This document shows positions 13,902-46,600 of a DNA stretch of 64,000 nucleotides, one piece after another. The position numbers and the translations under genes were made by a program. The stretch comes from Fistularia commersonii (taxonomy: Eukaryota; Chordata; Actinopteri; Syngnathiformes; Fistulariidae): NCBI GenBank assembly GCA_037954325.1, contig JBBMNZ010000017.1:8407501-8471500 (forward strand), in the 5' to 3' direction. The notes beneath the pieces were generated by a model. The model had not been told where the DNA came from. It saw only the letters and a list, made by a program, of their open reading frames with translations, and did not search any database. Position 1 is the stretch's first letter, and each line of letters opens with the position of its first letter.

Positions 13902-34379
<20,478 letters not shown>

Positions 34380-34680
34380 GAGCAGCAGTGCTTGGAGAGC
34401 CACCCTATCTATGCTATAGAAACCTTACCTTCATATGAATCTTACGATGAATCTGCTGCCACTTGGTGTTGCCGGCAGGAGGCAGAGGGTGGCGATCACC
34501 TAGAGCTACGACGCAGTCCATCCATGGGGATTCGGGCTAAAGGTGGCTGAGCTGCAAGTGTGTTCACAAGTGGACTTTCTGATGCCGGAGTGCATCACCC
34601 AAAGATGAAGATTGCACCAGGATAAATCGGTCCAATTACCTGGACTGGATATAGAATAAAGTCCAGGAAGTGGACTACAG
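34380..34680 (+). other. jph3: jph3 3'UTR (proximal part)
   Basis: Noncoding sequence after the jph3 stop. An AATAAA signal stands at 34655-34660. Junctophilin transcripts often have long 3'UTRs, so later poly(A) sites are possible; the true end is not determined. Confidence 0.5.
34655..34660 (+). terminator. Candidate jph3 polyadenylation signal AATAAA
   Basis: First canonical AATAAA downstream of the jph3 stop, 276 bases after it. No strong GU-rich element follows closely; a long GT tract begins at 34969. Confidence 0.4.
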
Positions 34681-34967
34681 TAACCTTCAGAACTGGTCTT
34701 ATACCCAGGCCATGGGAAACACAGCTGGTATTACAGCGATATGTCTGCTTCCACTGTCTGCAGACAGGACTGACATGACAGACTTTTTTCATCTTCAAAT
34801 CATAGTTTTCAACAAATTTGTAACTTATAATTTATTTATTAACATTTCTCTCATGTACGATATGTTGAAGGATATATTCTTTATTTTGTAAGCCCTTAAC
34901 TTGTCTTTCTATACCTGCCGCCTTCTGGCTCCTTGGTCTTCCCAGGTGTTGTTGCTGACGGCTCAAG

Positions 34968-34968
<1 letters not shown>

Positions 34969-35034
<66 letters not shown>

Positions 35035-35070
35035 TGTGTGTGTGTGTGTGTGTCTGTGTGTGTGTGTGTG
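34969..35070. repeat. (TG)n microsatellite
   Basis: About 50 TG units with two CTG interruptions near the right end; one of the longest TG tracts in the window. Confidence 0.97.
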
Positions 35071-35257
35071 AGTGTATGCATGCGTGTGCGTCTGTTCACA
35101 AAGAATGACACTGGATCAGAGACAAAATACTGCCTGCATATACATTCAATCGCAATCTGTCCACCACCCTCACATGCACACTCATCTGTCTTTTACATTC
35201 AATACCATGTGTGTGAGCATTATTCATCTATCTATGTTTGAATTTTATATGTATGAT

Positions 35258-35260
<3 letters not shown>

Positions 35261-35307
<47 letters not shown>
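35261..35307. repeat. (GT)n microsatellite
   Basis: About 23 pure GT units. Confidence 0.97.
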
Positions 35308-35308
<1 letters not shown>

Positions 35309-36564
35309 TCTCCAAGTGGGTCAGCTCCATTTCACATTGTTCATGAACTTTCAAAGAGCACCTCATGAGGACACAGTGCTCACCTACAACCAGCCCACCA
35401 TCACCCTCCTCTGGCAGCTTCCATCTCTCCCTCCCACTCGCTCCCACCTTCACACACTGGGTAGATAATGCTGCTTCCTCTGAGCCGGTGGCCCCGAGCC
35501 TTTCACCTATCATGCTGTTGGAACGGGTGGTTAGAGGATGAATTGAAGTATGAAGAACACGGTGACTTAAAAGACCAATTCATATTCAGAAATCGGTGCT
35601 TCTCTCAAAACTTAACCTAAAGAAAGCGACAAATTTTATACTCTTACTGTAAGATGCCTGAAAATATAATAGTCGCCACCTGCATTGCTTTTGTAGTGCC
35701 AGTTGACATAAGTACACCAATGCATGCATATGTACTATAATATCTTAGACATGCATTGCATCTCAAAAGCGTTTTAAAAAAACAACAACTTTGGAAGCAC
35801 AGGTTAAGTTTTGACAGTGGCAGTTTCTGAAGGGGAGTCTTATTTGGAAAAAATATAGATTGATGAATAGAAACGCCAACAATGCGAAATTAAGCTATGT
35901 GGATAATTTAAAGATTGCTTTTGTTTTTATGAATGAAGTTAATTTGAAGTTCCTGCAAAGAGATGTAAATGAACAAACAACATGATGAAATTCCACCAGG
36001 CTGATTGGATCATGACGAGCATGTTTATTTTTCCACCTAAATCTGACTATCAATGAAAGATAGATGGCATATAAAATGCAGCCATAAGCTCTGGTCATCC
36101 AAAGTCCATTGAACACCTTCATTTTCTGTCTCTTATACTATCCTGACAGACCAGCCTCCATGTATGTTTGCATGTGTGTACATGAACACTCGCTGAAGTG
36201 TGTGAACATGTGTGGGCATCTTCCTTTCACATGATGGGATGTGATGGCTGAGCGTGCTTTCATCAGTAACACCACCCAGGCAGAACTGGGCTACCGTTGT
36301 TTCTTTTTGACAGCATTTTCTCACAGTATGGATTAGAACTCAAACCCAACTGTGAGCTCATATCTTGCATTTCCCCCATGTTACAAGAATATGGTCTAAT
36401 GCGCCTACATCTCTGTAGGCAGAACAATATATTTTTCTTTCTTTTCGGTCCCAGACTGACAAAGGCTTTGGAAGCTTTGCTGTACACCATCAGCCTGGTG
36501 ACGATGCCCTGCGCCATCCTGTTAGTCTGCAGCATGCTACAGCATGCAAAGCTCTCTAGTTTGA

Positions 36565-36648
36565 TTTTCTTTCTTTCTGTCTTTCTTTCTTTCTTTCCTT
36601 CATTCCTTCTTTCTTTCCTTCTCTCTTTCTTTCTTGCTTTCTTTTTCT
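36565..36648. repeat. TTTC-rich polypyrimidine tract
   Basis: Imperfect TTTC/CTTC repeats, almost all pyrimidine on the + strand, which could form triplex (H-DNA). Confidence 0.92.
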
Positions 36649-36780
36649 GGGAATTACTCTGTTCCGTTTTTGGGTTATGTGGACAAATTAATGAAAGTGT
36701 TTGAAAGAAAATCACACCTGGCTTGTGTGTTTTGTTCTTTCTTTTCTCCCTGCAATTATATGTTTTCATCCTCTGCATAG

Positions 36781-36858
<78 letters not shown>
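36781..36858. repeat. (GT)n microsatellite
   Basis: About 38 GT units with one CTG interruption near the left end. Confidence 0.97.
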
Positions 36859-36860
<2 letters not shown>

Positions 36861-37649
36861 CAACATCCCTGATGCAGAAAGGAGGTGGTACAGGCCTGGA
36901 TTGGGAGGGGGTATGGTTACTATGGCTACTGAATTGAATATGCCTCTGTAAGCACAAGAGGTTTGGCTCTAGAAACCAATATTAAGGAGAAAGGGGGAAG
37001 AAAGGAAGTTAAAGATGATTTAAAGAGCAAGAGAACTTGAAATTGATCAGGAAAGAGCCCAAAAACGAGTGTCCTGATGTAACGTCACACCTACAGTGGT
37101 GCTGCATCTGATTTTAAATTGAAAATATGTCGCCATCTTCTGGCCTGAATTATATGTTATATCATAACGGCTTCAGATGCTTTAAGATCATTTCATACAA
37201 AAACTACAGCAACAGATGTAATAAATCCTGTTCCTCTATCTAGTTGTCATTCCCAATGACGAGTTGCATCGAATCGGCCTCACATTATATTGTCACTTAC
37301 TACTTACATTTTTTTGTCTCAGAAATGTATTCTGTGATAAATACTTCGGTTGAAGTTTAAAGATGTCATACAATTTGACAATAATATTTCAGAAGACCGA
37401 CCTTATTTGAATTCATAAACCCCTGTGGGGATATGATGTCCTTTATGAAGTCCAAAATTATATGTTAAAGATTTTTTAAATATAAAGACTAACCATTCCG
37501 AACAATCAATGGAAATAGATGTAACTGTCGTTGTTTTGTTGAAACTATCATTACAAGTAGAAACACAACAGCAGCTCGATGTCTGGGACTTTAAACCTGA
37601 AGTTAGCTGAGACTTGTATGAGTACGGGAGGAGAGGATCATCTTGTGAG

Positions 37650-37695
37650 CCAATCAGGAGAGAGGTCTGTTGGACGGACAGACGGCGTAGCCAAT
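37650..37695 (+). promoter_or_regulatory. Two CCAAT boxes upstream of the zcchc14 CpG island
   Basis: gagCCAATcagg (37650-37654) and tagCCAATcaca (37691-37695) are both in direct orientation with NF-Y-like flanks, 41 bp apart and about 0.3 kb upstream of the CpG-rich leader. No TATA box is evident. Confidence 0.5.
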
Positions 37696-37979
37696 CACAG
37701 CATCTACTTCTTTGCACTAGGTTAGGTCTGCGGCAGGAGTTGGGATAATGTTATACCCAGCTGTTTTTTCCTTCAATATTTCACGACTCATGGCAGAATA
37801 CAGGCAACGAAAAACAGTAATTACAACTATTTTCATCCACGGACAGTGATCATCGTCTGTTGTCATCCGTATTCCGTATTTTTATAGCGACGACTGACTA
37901 GGCAGTGCCTCTGAAATGTTATGTTTTCTTCATTTGCTTTAGCAGCAGGCCACATTAGTTTTGTTTTTAAATTTAAAGC

Positions 37980-38480
37980 CCATCACAGTCTTGCTAGCGG
38001 CGGGGGTCTTGAGCCCGCGGCACCGGAGGGACTCGCCGTAAACCATGAGGACGGATGAGCAACTCCTCGGCAAGGAATTGTCGTGGCGTGTGTGTTAGGA
38101 CGGCGCGGCGGCCTCATCCGGATGACTGAGTGTCGCTTCGGAGGAAGGCGGTGAGTCTGGGTTCTCCGTGTCAACCGGCGGAGGGCTGCGTCCGTCTCGT
38201 CAGCGGTGCTGCGGTCCGACCGGCGCGGGGGGACACGGCGGAGACACTCAAACACGGCACACGGAGCGACTCGGGGGAAATTCTGGCTACTGGACGGGCC
38301 TACGGCGGTATCGCCGCCGGTCGGTCCGACAAAGGAACCGGGCTGGCGATGCCTTATCCGGCCGCGGAAGTGAGGGAAAATCGCCCAGTGGCCAATGACT
38401 TATGGGAGAAAAAAAAATTGGCAAATTGGCTCCGAGGGGCTTGGAAACACTCGCGCCTGCGCGGTTAACATACGTGCACG
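37980..38480 (+). promoter_or_regulatory. zcchc14: CpG-rich promoter/5'UTR of zcchc14
   Basis: About 500 bp with a high density of CpG (gctagcggcggggg, cggcgcggcggcc, ccggcgcgggg, ctacggcggtatcgccgcc) in an otherwise CpG-poor window, ending about 150 bp before the start codon. The open frames on both strands here result from base composition. The start site cannot be fixed by eye. Confidence 0.8.
38045..38098 (+). other. Possible upstream ORF in the zcchc14 leader
   Basis: ATG at 38045 in fair context (aaaccATGa) opens 17 codons, MRTDEQLLGKELSWRVC, then TAG at 38096. It matters only if transcription starts upstream of it. Confidence 0.3.
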
Positions 38481-38545
38481 CGCGCGCTCTCTCTTTTGTT
38501 GTCAAGTTTACTGTCAGTTACAAGTTGACATTTCGACGCTCAAGT

Positions 38546-38604
<59 letters not shown>
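38546..38604. repeat. (TG)n microsatellite in the zcchc14 leader
   Basis: About 28 TG units ending 29 bp before the start codon, followed directly by ttcag. Confidence 0.97.
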
Positions 38605-38605
<1 letters not shown>

Positions 38606-38633
38606 CAGAAACGGGCTCGCTGGCTGTGTGAGG

Positions 38634-39128
38634 ATGGTGGAGAGTCGGACCTGCGTCCAGAGGGAGGGGGTCTACTGCTGGTTCTCCTCCCTCACCTCGG
38701 CCCAGAGAGCAGAGTTCCTGTGCGGCCTGTTGGACCTCTGTGTCCCCATCGAGCTGCGCTTTCTCGGCTCCTGCCTGGAGGATCTGGCCCGCAAGGACTA
38801 CCATTCCCTCCGGGATGCGGAGATCAAGGCGAACAACCCTGCTGACCTTTCTGGGCTCACGAACATCACGGACGAGGTGGTCCGCAGCAAGTTGCTGGTG
38901 TCGCTCGCCCTGCTTGGCTCGGACAACCGAGAGGCGGCGGGGGTCCTGTACCAGACCCTGACGCACATCGACACGGTCATCAACAACTATGGCCTGGCGC
39001 TTAATGACGGGAGGACTGAGGAGCAGTTCTTGCTGCTCTTCACCATGGCCTCCAACCACCCGGCCTTCAGCTTCCACCAGAAGCAGGTGCTGAGGCAGCA
39101 GCTAAGCCAGATCCAGGACATCCTACAG
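38634..39128 (+). CDS. zcchc14: zcchc14 exon 1 with start codon
   Basis: 165 codons beginning MVESRTCVQREGVYCWFSSL. It is followed by the highly conserved AEFLCGLLDLCVPIELRFLG, SCLEDLARKDYHSLRDAEIK and ANNPADL blocks, and ends HPAFSFHQKQVLRQQLSQIQ, then DILQ. The start was chosen because it matches the known MVE.R..xQREGVY beginning. The open frame upstream is only Cys-Val from the TG tract. Donor gtgagg, phase 0. Confidence 0.95.
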
Positions 39129-40431
39129 GTGAGGTGTTTTCAGATGCCCTTCAGAGGTATTTGTTCTCAAAAACCTGATCCAGGGTCACCAGCCTGCAAC
39201 TCAGTTACATCAGCTGAAAAGTCAACACATGAGTTTGTAGTAATTGGACACTTTCCTTGGATATCTGGAAAATACAAAATGAGAATAAAATCGTGCAAAC
39301 AACTTCTTAAGCTTGAAGGTATCCAATACATCCCTTCAACACAATTGTAAAATAACTGGTGTTTTCAAAATGAAAGTCTTAAACTGCTGTTCGCAGTGAA
39401 AACAGACAGTGTTAGTAACAAAGAAGAGACATGGGTACCTTAATAAGGACACAAAACAATAAATAAATAAGCACAAGTAATTAGTGAAGGACACAAGCGA
39501 TGCTGAGTTAGATTTCTTCTGTGAAAATTGTCGAGACATAGTATTCAGGAGTGTCTCTTAAAATTCAGACAAACCAAAGTCTCCATTCCTCTGAAGGGGC
39601 TCAGTTGTATATTTGTGTTTAAATACCACACAAGCACAGTGTCAAGCCACTACTGAAGGTGTTTTGGAGACTCCCAGGGATTTCAGGTCAAAGGTCACCA
39701 CCCCAAGTTGTCATCATTGCTGCTGTGATCAAGTTGAATCCCACTGCAAGAATGGTTCTAAAGATGCTGCTCAAAAAGCTTTTTAATCCAATCTAAATAA
39801 TTCAGACAATATCGTAAATGTAAAAGTGCTCACTGTATATTTAGGAATGATTTCAGTGGCAGCAGTGCCACAGTAGCAGGGTTTCAAGGTTTGGTCAGTG
39901 AAAATTGAAGAAGGAAATAGAAATAAAGTTTGTCCAAACCCTTGTTCTCTGCAGCTAATACGTGCATAGCTTCCACTATCCTTGTGGAATGGAAGCGCGT
40001 ATAAGGCAGGTGAGATGACAAAGCAATAAGCCTGATGCAATGTGCCACAGCGAATCCTCATCCCACTGACAAACTGCTCTATAACTGCAGGACTGTGTCT
40101 GACTCCGGCAGTACACTCTGAGTTACAGTCCCACTCAGCCAAGTTTTCACCTGCTCAGGGGGAAAAGGAGTTGTTGCAAGTGAAGTGCAAGCCACTTATT
40201 AAGAGGTCCTCTGAGCCCTTGATCATTTGTACAGATGAGTACATGTGTTAGAAAAGCAAATTACAGCTCAGCTGTTTACATCAATGTTATGCAGGAAATG
40301 ACATGTTTCCAGGTGAAAGCTGCTGCAATGATGACAGAACAGACAGCTCTGGCCGCACCTCAGATCTTTTTTGTTAGGCGATGGAAGTTTAAATGTAGTG
40401 AAAGGATTCCCTTCCTCTCACTGATTCTCAC

Positions 40432-40489
<58 letters not shown>

Positions 40490-40562
40490 ATCTATCTATC
40501 ATCTATCTATCATCTATCATCTATCTATCATCTATCTATCATCTATCTATCATCTATCTATC

Positions 40563-40656
<94 letters not shown>

Positions 40657-43600
40657 GTGTCTTATCTGTCTGTCTGTATCTATCCATTTATAATAAAATC
40701 AGTGCTAAGACTACAAATGAAGATAATACTTAGTAATAAGAAATAAAAGGTAATAGTAGTCCCAATCTGTTTATAATTGTTATATCTGAAGATCATTGAA
40801 ACAGCTTTGTGCATTTGCATCTTCACAATTGTCATAGTAACCAGAAAGGTCAGAATACTCATATTATGAAAATGTAATTATTATGTCTAATCAGAGGTTC
40901 TAAAGATAGTGTTACAGCACTCCATGAAGCAGGGTGGTGTTCGGTGGGGCTGAGATAATTTCCAGTAATGACATTATATTGAAAATTTCCTTGAAAAATA
41001 AAATGTTATCTTTGTCTTTATTTTGGCCTTATCTTTGGCTAACATTGAAGTTTTTCATAAAAGTCTAGTGTTGCTGATGCGGTTTGAAAATATTGGTGTG
41101 GTGATGATGTCTTCCATGGGTGAAAATAAGGTCAAAAAAGTTTTTATGATTCCCATGCATTGTTGAGTTTATCTTCCTTTTTTTGCATAGTTGGCATGCA
41201 ACTGAACAAAACCTGATAAGCTGGCCTGGCCTATATTTCAATGAAAAGTTTCAAAGAGTTCTTCTTTTAACTTATCTTCTTTTCGAGCATCTTCTTGTTT
41301 TTCTTCCAGCCCTGATATAAATTCATGCTGGTACTTATTTGCTGTTAGTCAATATTTACCTGGTATCATCCATAGCCACAGTAATGTTTTCAACTTTGTT
41401 TTCACATTTGATTCACATCAGAGCCTCCTCATAGGAAAACACAAAACTCCTCTCTTTTCTTCTGATGAAAGACTATGGATGAGGGAATAAAGATGTGGCA
41501 CATCTGTCAAATCTTTGCCAGATGTGCTAAAGTACACATGCGTATTCTTTTTTTTTGTTTTTCTCTTAATAATATGTTTCTTCCAGGTGAGCAGTGGAGG
41601 AGCCACTGCAGAGGGTCAAGCATTGGGGGCTGGCAGCAATCGACCGGCCACCTTTTACACCCAGCCCAATCACCATTTCCACCATCAAAGTGTGTCTCTC
41701 CCACTGGCCTCATTGTCTCCAACTGCCTGCTCCCTGCCTGATGCCAGAGCTACATACCTGCCTTTGTCTGTCTGCCACCTCTGCCACACACACGGCGCCT
41801 GCTGGCACAAGGTAGGGAGCAGAGCTGTGTGAGGGTGTGACCTCTTATGCTATTGTTCATTAATAATACATGAAGCATAGTTTTTCAGAGGAGTTGGCCT
41901 AGTTTCTACATATTTGATTGTATGGAGTTTTGTATGGACTGGTTGCCCTGTGTCCTCCATCCTTCCCGCCAGTATTTGTGCTGGGCAAAATCATTTGGCT
42001 GTGGCATGGCTTTTATTAGTTGCTGATGTGCACCAAACAAAAACAAAACCTCACTTTCTTTGGCTAGCTTGTTGTGTATCATCATCCTTGGAGCAAAGTT
42101 ATTTGCTTATGAAATTGAAACAAGAAGACTTGCTTTTTTTTGCAGCTGCAAGTCACGTCACAGCCATCAGATAGAAAAGCAGACTCCTGAAAAGCAATCA
42201 GATTATTATAAAATCAGAAGTTATTTCTATCAGATGCATCATTATATAAGACTGTAATTAACCAAGTGTTTTCTCTCTGGTTCAGCCCACACAATAGTGT
42301 TTCGTGTAGTTAAGAGGATCACTATACAAGAAGTACAGCTTGTTGTGCGAATGCAGAAGTTATGTCTCCTGCTTACCATTTTGCACAGAAAACTCCTCAG
42401 ATGTTTGGCAGCTTTGACATAGCTGGACACATTGATCTGATGAGGGCGTGCAAAAATATCACATTGTTGCTCTTTCATTGATCAAGAATATCTAAGAATC
42501 AACAGGTAAAGGCATGCATCAGGCTAATTTGGGTGTGTTATCATTTGATTGTAAGAGTGATAGCAGGTCTGCAACATCATAACGAGAAAAAATAAGTGTT
42601 TGTGCATCTTTTGATGCAGTAAGTTTTTTTTTTCTGTCCATATCCCTTTGTTAGTGATACAATAGCTGAGACAATATAAGGCTTATATTGTCTCAAAAGT
42701 ATGGCTTTCATTATAAGCCATACTTTTGAAATTACATATCAGTTTCACATGGTACTTTTGTTTGCTGCCTTTTCCATGAAAATGGAATGAGAGACATTCC
42801 AATTTTTATTGTAATGGGAGTCCATTCTTAAGAGGTGTGTCATGTTACTTAATGGCCTTACATGGGGGTACACGTTATGCCCATGCATGTTTAAACGAGA
42901 ACAAGTCAGCCCAGCATTTACACTGGTTTTGTCAGATTTATGCACTGCTCTACAAATCTGAGGAAAGCAGTTTAAATGTGTTGCATTTAGTCATAAATCT
43001 ACACAGTTTGCACATCTCAACCCTGTTGTTTTAAGCATTGCTGTGTTCATAGCACAGTCTGTGCCAGAAATCAGCTATTTGGACCAAAGCATGTAGCTGA
43101 CGCATTTACACCCCCCCGCTGACCATTTCATACTGGTTAACAAGCACTATAGCAATGTGGGGATGGAGAAGCATGCACACAACCTGACAGGAAGAAACCC
43201 TATTTAATGAGGACAGAAAATATCTAACATGTTTGTTACACTGTTAGGCCCATGAGGCCTTTTTTGAAAAAAAAAAACAAAAAAAAAAAAAAAAAAAAAC
43301 GCTAAAAGCGAATATACCGGTTTTCCAGAGGCCAATCTGTATGCATTAATTTGTTTATTTTTAGAGGGAAAGATATCAAAGTTGGCGTGCATGACAGACA
43401 GTGATGCTAAATTGTGGTATCACATGTTTGTTTTCTTTGTTGAAAGCCTTAAAGTGTGATTTTTGGAAGATTTTCTGAAAGTGACTTTGATCTCATCTCT
43501 TCTTCTGTAATTCCATCGCAGAAAAAAAACATAAATGTGAAATGTAATTTGTCATATCATATTTAGAATTGTGACAGTAGCTATCTTGTTTTTAAAACTT

Positions 43601-46600
43601 AATTTGTTCAGTGGTCCTACACAGTACCCATTTGATGTCATAACACAGGAGTAATTGAAGTAAATAGCTGCATTTATATCCAACTGTATCACAAATTTCA
43701 ACCAAATTTATATGACTATGAATTTTAAGCAAGTGTTGAGTGCCTCATTGTGATGAATGGAAGTGTTTTTTTAATTCACTGATTTATGTATTTGTCTTAA
43801 ATTGGCAAATTGCAAACACACATAAAAACAGGTGGATTGATACCCTACTAATGATAGCCCAACAAGAGTTCTTAAAATAGTCTTATTGGAAGCCAAAGTA
43901 ATAATTATATGAAAGCAGACTGTTGTGCTGTCCAGCCCAGCCACAAATAGAGATCTTGACTGGATATATTGTGTTGTAATGAAAACCTCAGATGATGGTG
44001 CAGGAAGAGGAAGGGATTTCTTAATATTGCAGGGAATTGAGTAGCTCAATCACAACATCCTGCATACAGCCGAGCTAGACAAAGAATTGAATTATTCCAA
44101 AAGAGACAGACAGACATTCAGCAGAGAGAGTTAGATTTAGAGGAAGACAAAGAAAAAAATTGGCCATCTTGCTCCTCTCAGTCTTGAACCGCACATGTTT
44201 TTTTTTCACCTTCCTAAATTTTCATTCAGAAGCAGGCAGGCACACTGTTGGAACATATGTGAGCCGTGAAGGGAAAGTACCCAGCTCAGACTGAGCGTTT
44301 GTATTTAGTGTTTTGTTGCCCTTGGCTCCTGCTCAGCGCAGGTCAGCACATTTCTCTATGCTGAAATCAACCCTCTGTGGTTTGTGTATGTGTGTGTGCA
44401 TGCCTGTGTATGTGCATGTGTGTGTGTGTACATGTGTGTCTCAAGTGAATCCCCAGGATGTTATAAATGCTCTCTCTTTTCCCCTGGGTCTCTTTCCTTT
44501 CTTCAGTGCTCTTAAGGGGAATGGTAGGGTCTCATTGTAGATCTCAGCAGTCATATTCATTACCCATAATAGATGCATTGGTTACAGTATTTATCAGTGA
44601 CGGATGTTACAGTTTTAATGTCTATCGCAGCAAACTTTACATAAACAGCCGTGTAGGGGAAGAGAGAGATGGATGTTTTAAATCCTTGTCCAGTACTTAT
44701 CAATCACATTTATCTATATCCCTGTTTTCATTCAATGGAGCGTGAATGTCCAGAATACAGTCACATTTCTTACATAGTTAAAAAAAAGAATTGCACATTT
44801 TGTGTGTAATGCTTTTCTTGATCAGTTAGACATGGACTGCTGATTTTCAGAGTTATCAACCACAGAGATGAAAATACAGTGGAATTAAATGAAGGCTGTT
44901 CAAAGTGTCAGACTTTACATTGAAAACTCACCAGCAGTCTTCTGATACAATTACTCAACTTGACTCAAAACCTTTACTTTTAAAGTCTATAGACAAATAT
45001 ATAAGCAGTGGATGACTGCTGTTGGTAGACTTAAAAACTGAACAAATTCCACAGCATAGTGCAGTCAGTGTGTTTCTTCTCAATTCCATTACTTGCTGTC
45101 TAGCTTGAGGAACTGACAGGAGTAAAGGATGTTACTCCAAACAAATGAAATTCACTTTTTCAAGACATCATGGTAGTTCCTAGCCATTGTTATCTCAAAG
45201 TTTAAATGAACAAACAATTTTTGAAATTCTACTTGAGCCATTAAGTGACACATTTTCTCATCTGGCTCCGTGTACTACATGGGCTGGGGCCTGGAAAAAA
45301 GATATTGATACACATCCCATTTCTGTTTGGGAATGGAAAATCACAGGTCAGATACACAACTTTAATGAAGCAAACGTTTCCAGTATAATGGGTTCGGTTC
45401 CACTCTGAGAGTGAATTTAGTTTAGAAATACATTTCATGCTGAATTTTTGGAAACCCCCAATCCCCCTTTTATTTTATTCATCCCAAAATACACACATTC
45501 ACATCCCAACTCTTAAAAGTTTTTGCAAGTACTTGGTTTTCAATTTTTAGATGATAAAATATCATTCAATATCTTATCATATTTATATGATACCTTAGAA
45601 CAGTGTTTAGTATCCTTTTAAGTTACTCTCTACTGCTGTTACTTTCCTCTGCTGCACTCTTGGACTTTAAATTGGTCGTCCTCTATGGATTTTAAGCCAG
45701 CCGCATCAGCTTCTTTTAACACAAAACAGCTGGATACAGCTCTGTGTGTCATTCCTGGGAAAACTAAAAGAATTACATTTTTCTCTAGAGTGGTATTACA
45801 ACTGAAATACAGTGGTAACAGCAGCAAATACAATATACTGGCCACTCGTGTTGGTCTTGAACAGCTGGATGTAACCGCAAAGGTAGTACCTTACAGACCA
45901 TTAACAATGGCATTGTCAGAATTCACAGCAGGTGTAACACAGTATTTAGCTGATGCCATATTGTCCCGTCCCTCTATTTCCACTCTTACTTTGCAGTTCC
46001 TTTCTTGTAATCCTTAAACATGCTGTTTTTACTTTTTGTACTTAGCGCACAGAAAGTCCGCTTCTGGACTGAGAGTTGGCAAAAATAAAAGACCTGTGGA
46101 TGATGCAGTAGTATATTTCTTTGTTTACAGATGTGATGTCTCAATCTGCACTCTTGCCTGTGCTGGGTTTCCCCTTCTGATCAAGGAAAAAATATCAATT
46201 CCATCGTAGCCTTTTTTAAAATCAGCGTTTCTCTGACTCATTCTGCTGAACAGTGCACTATAGTGTAATCCAAAACACAGGTTTGGAACCTCAGCAAAGG
46301 GACGTAAATACTTTTGCCCTGAGCAACATCTTAGAATCACTCAAAATTGAGGCATGGACAACTTGCAGAGGATACTGTCCTCTCCACAGTGAGACACACT
46401 CAGTGATTCATCTACAGTTTCAGTCTCACTGTTATGTAACGTGCGACTCATTTAAATGACAAATTCCCATCTGGGAAAAATTAAAAGGTAATATTTCCAG
46501 GACAAACTGGTAAAATTATCCAGTTCATTTAAATAAGGTGCCCACTGTATTTTCCTATGATATTGTACGAAGATTATAACTTCACATGAAGGTGTTATTT

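Larger units (their letters stand above)
34681..37979. other. jph3-zcchc14 intergenic region
   Basis: No coding region is supported. It holds three long GT tracts (34969-35070, 35261-35307, 36781-36858) and a pyrimidine-strand TTTC run (36565-36648). The stretches 35520-36560 and 36870-37640 show nothing recognisable. Two CCAAT boxes near 37650 and 37691 open the zcchc14 promoter. Confidence 0.7.

Noticed and set aside
38130..38468. A 112-codon frame in the zcchc14 CpG leader that could be an N-terminal extension
   Set aside because: It is in a CpG-rich leader, resembles no known part of ZCCHC14, and the conserved MVE start lies at 38634 in a separate frame context.
40433..40684. Regularly spaced repeat that could be taken for a CRISPR array
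   Set aside because: The units are tetranucleotide-derived and have no unique spacers; the host is a vertebrate.
45685..46017. A 110-codon open frame in zcchc14 intron 2
   Set aside because: No family resemblance, poor start context and no neighbouring exon signals; treated as chance.
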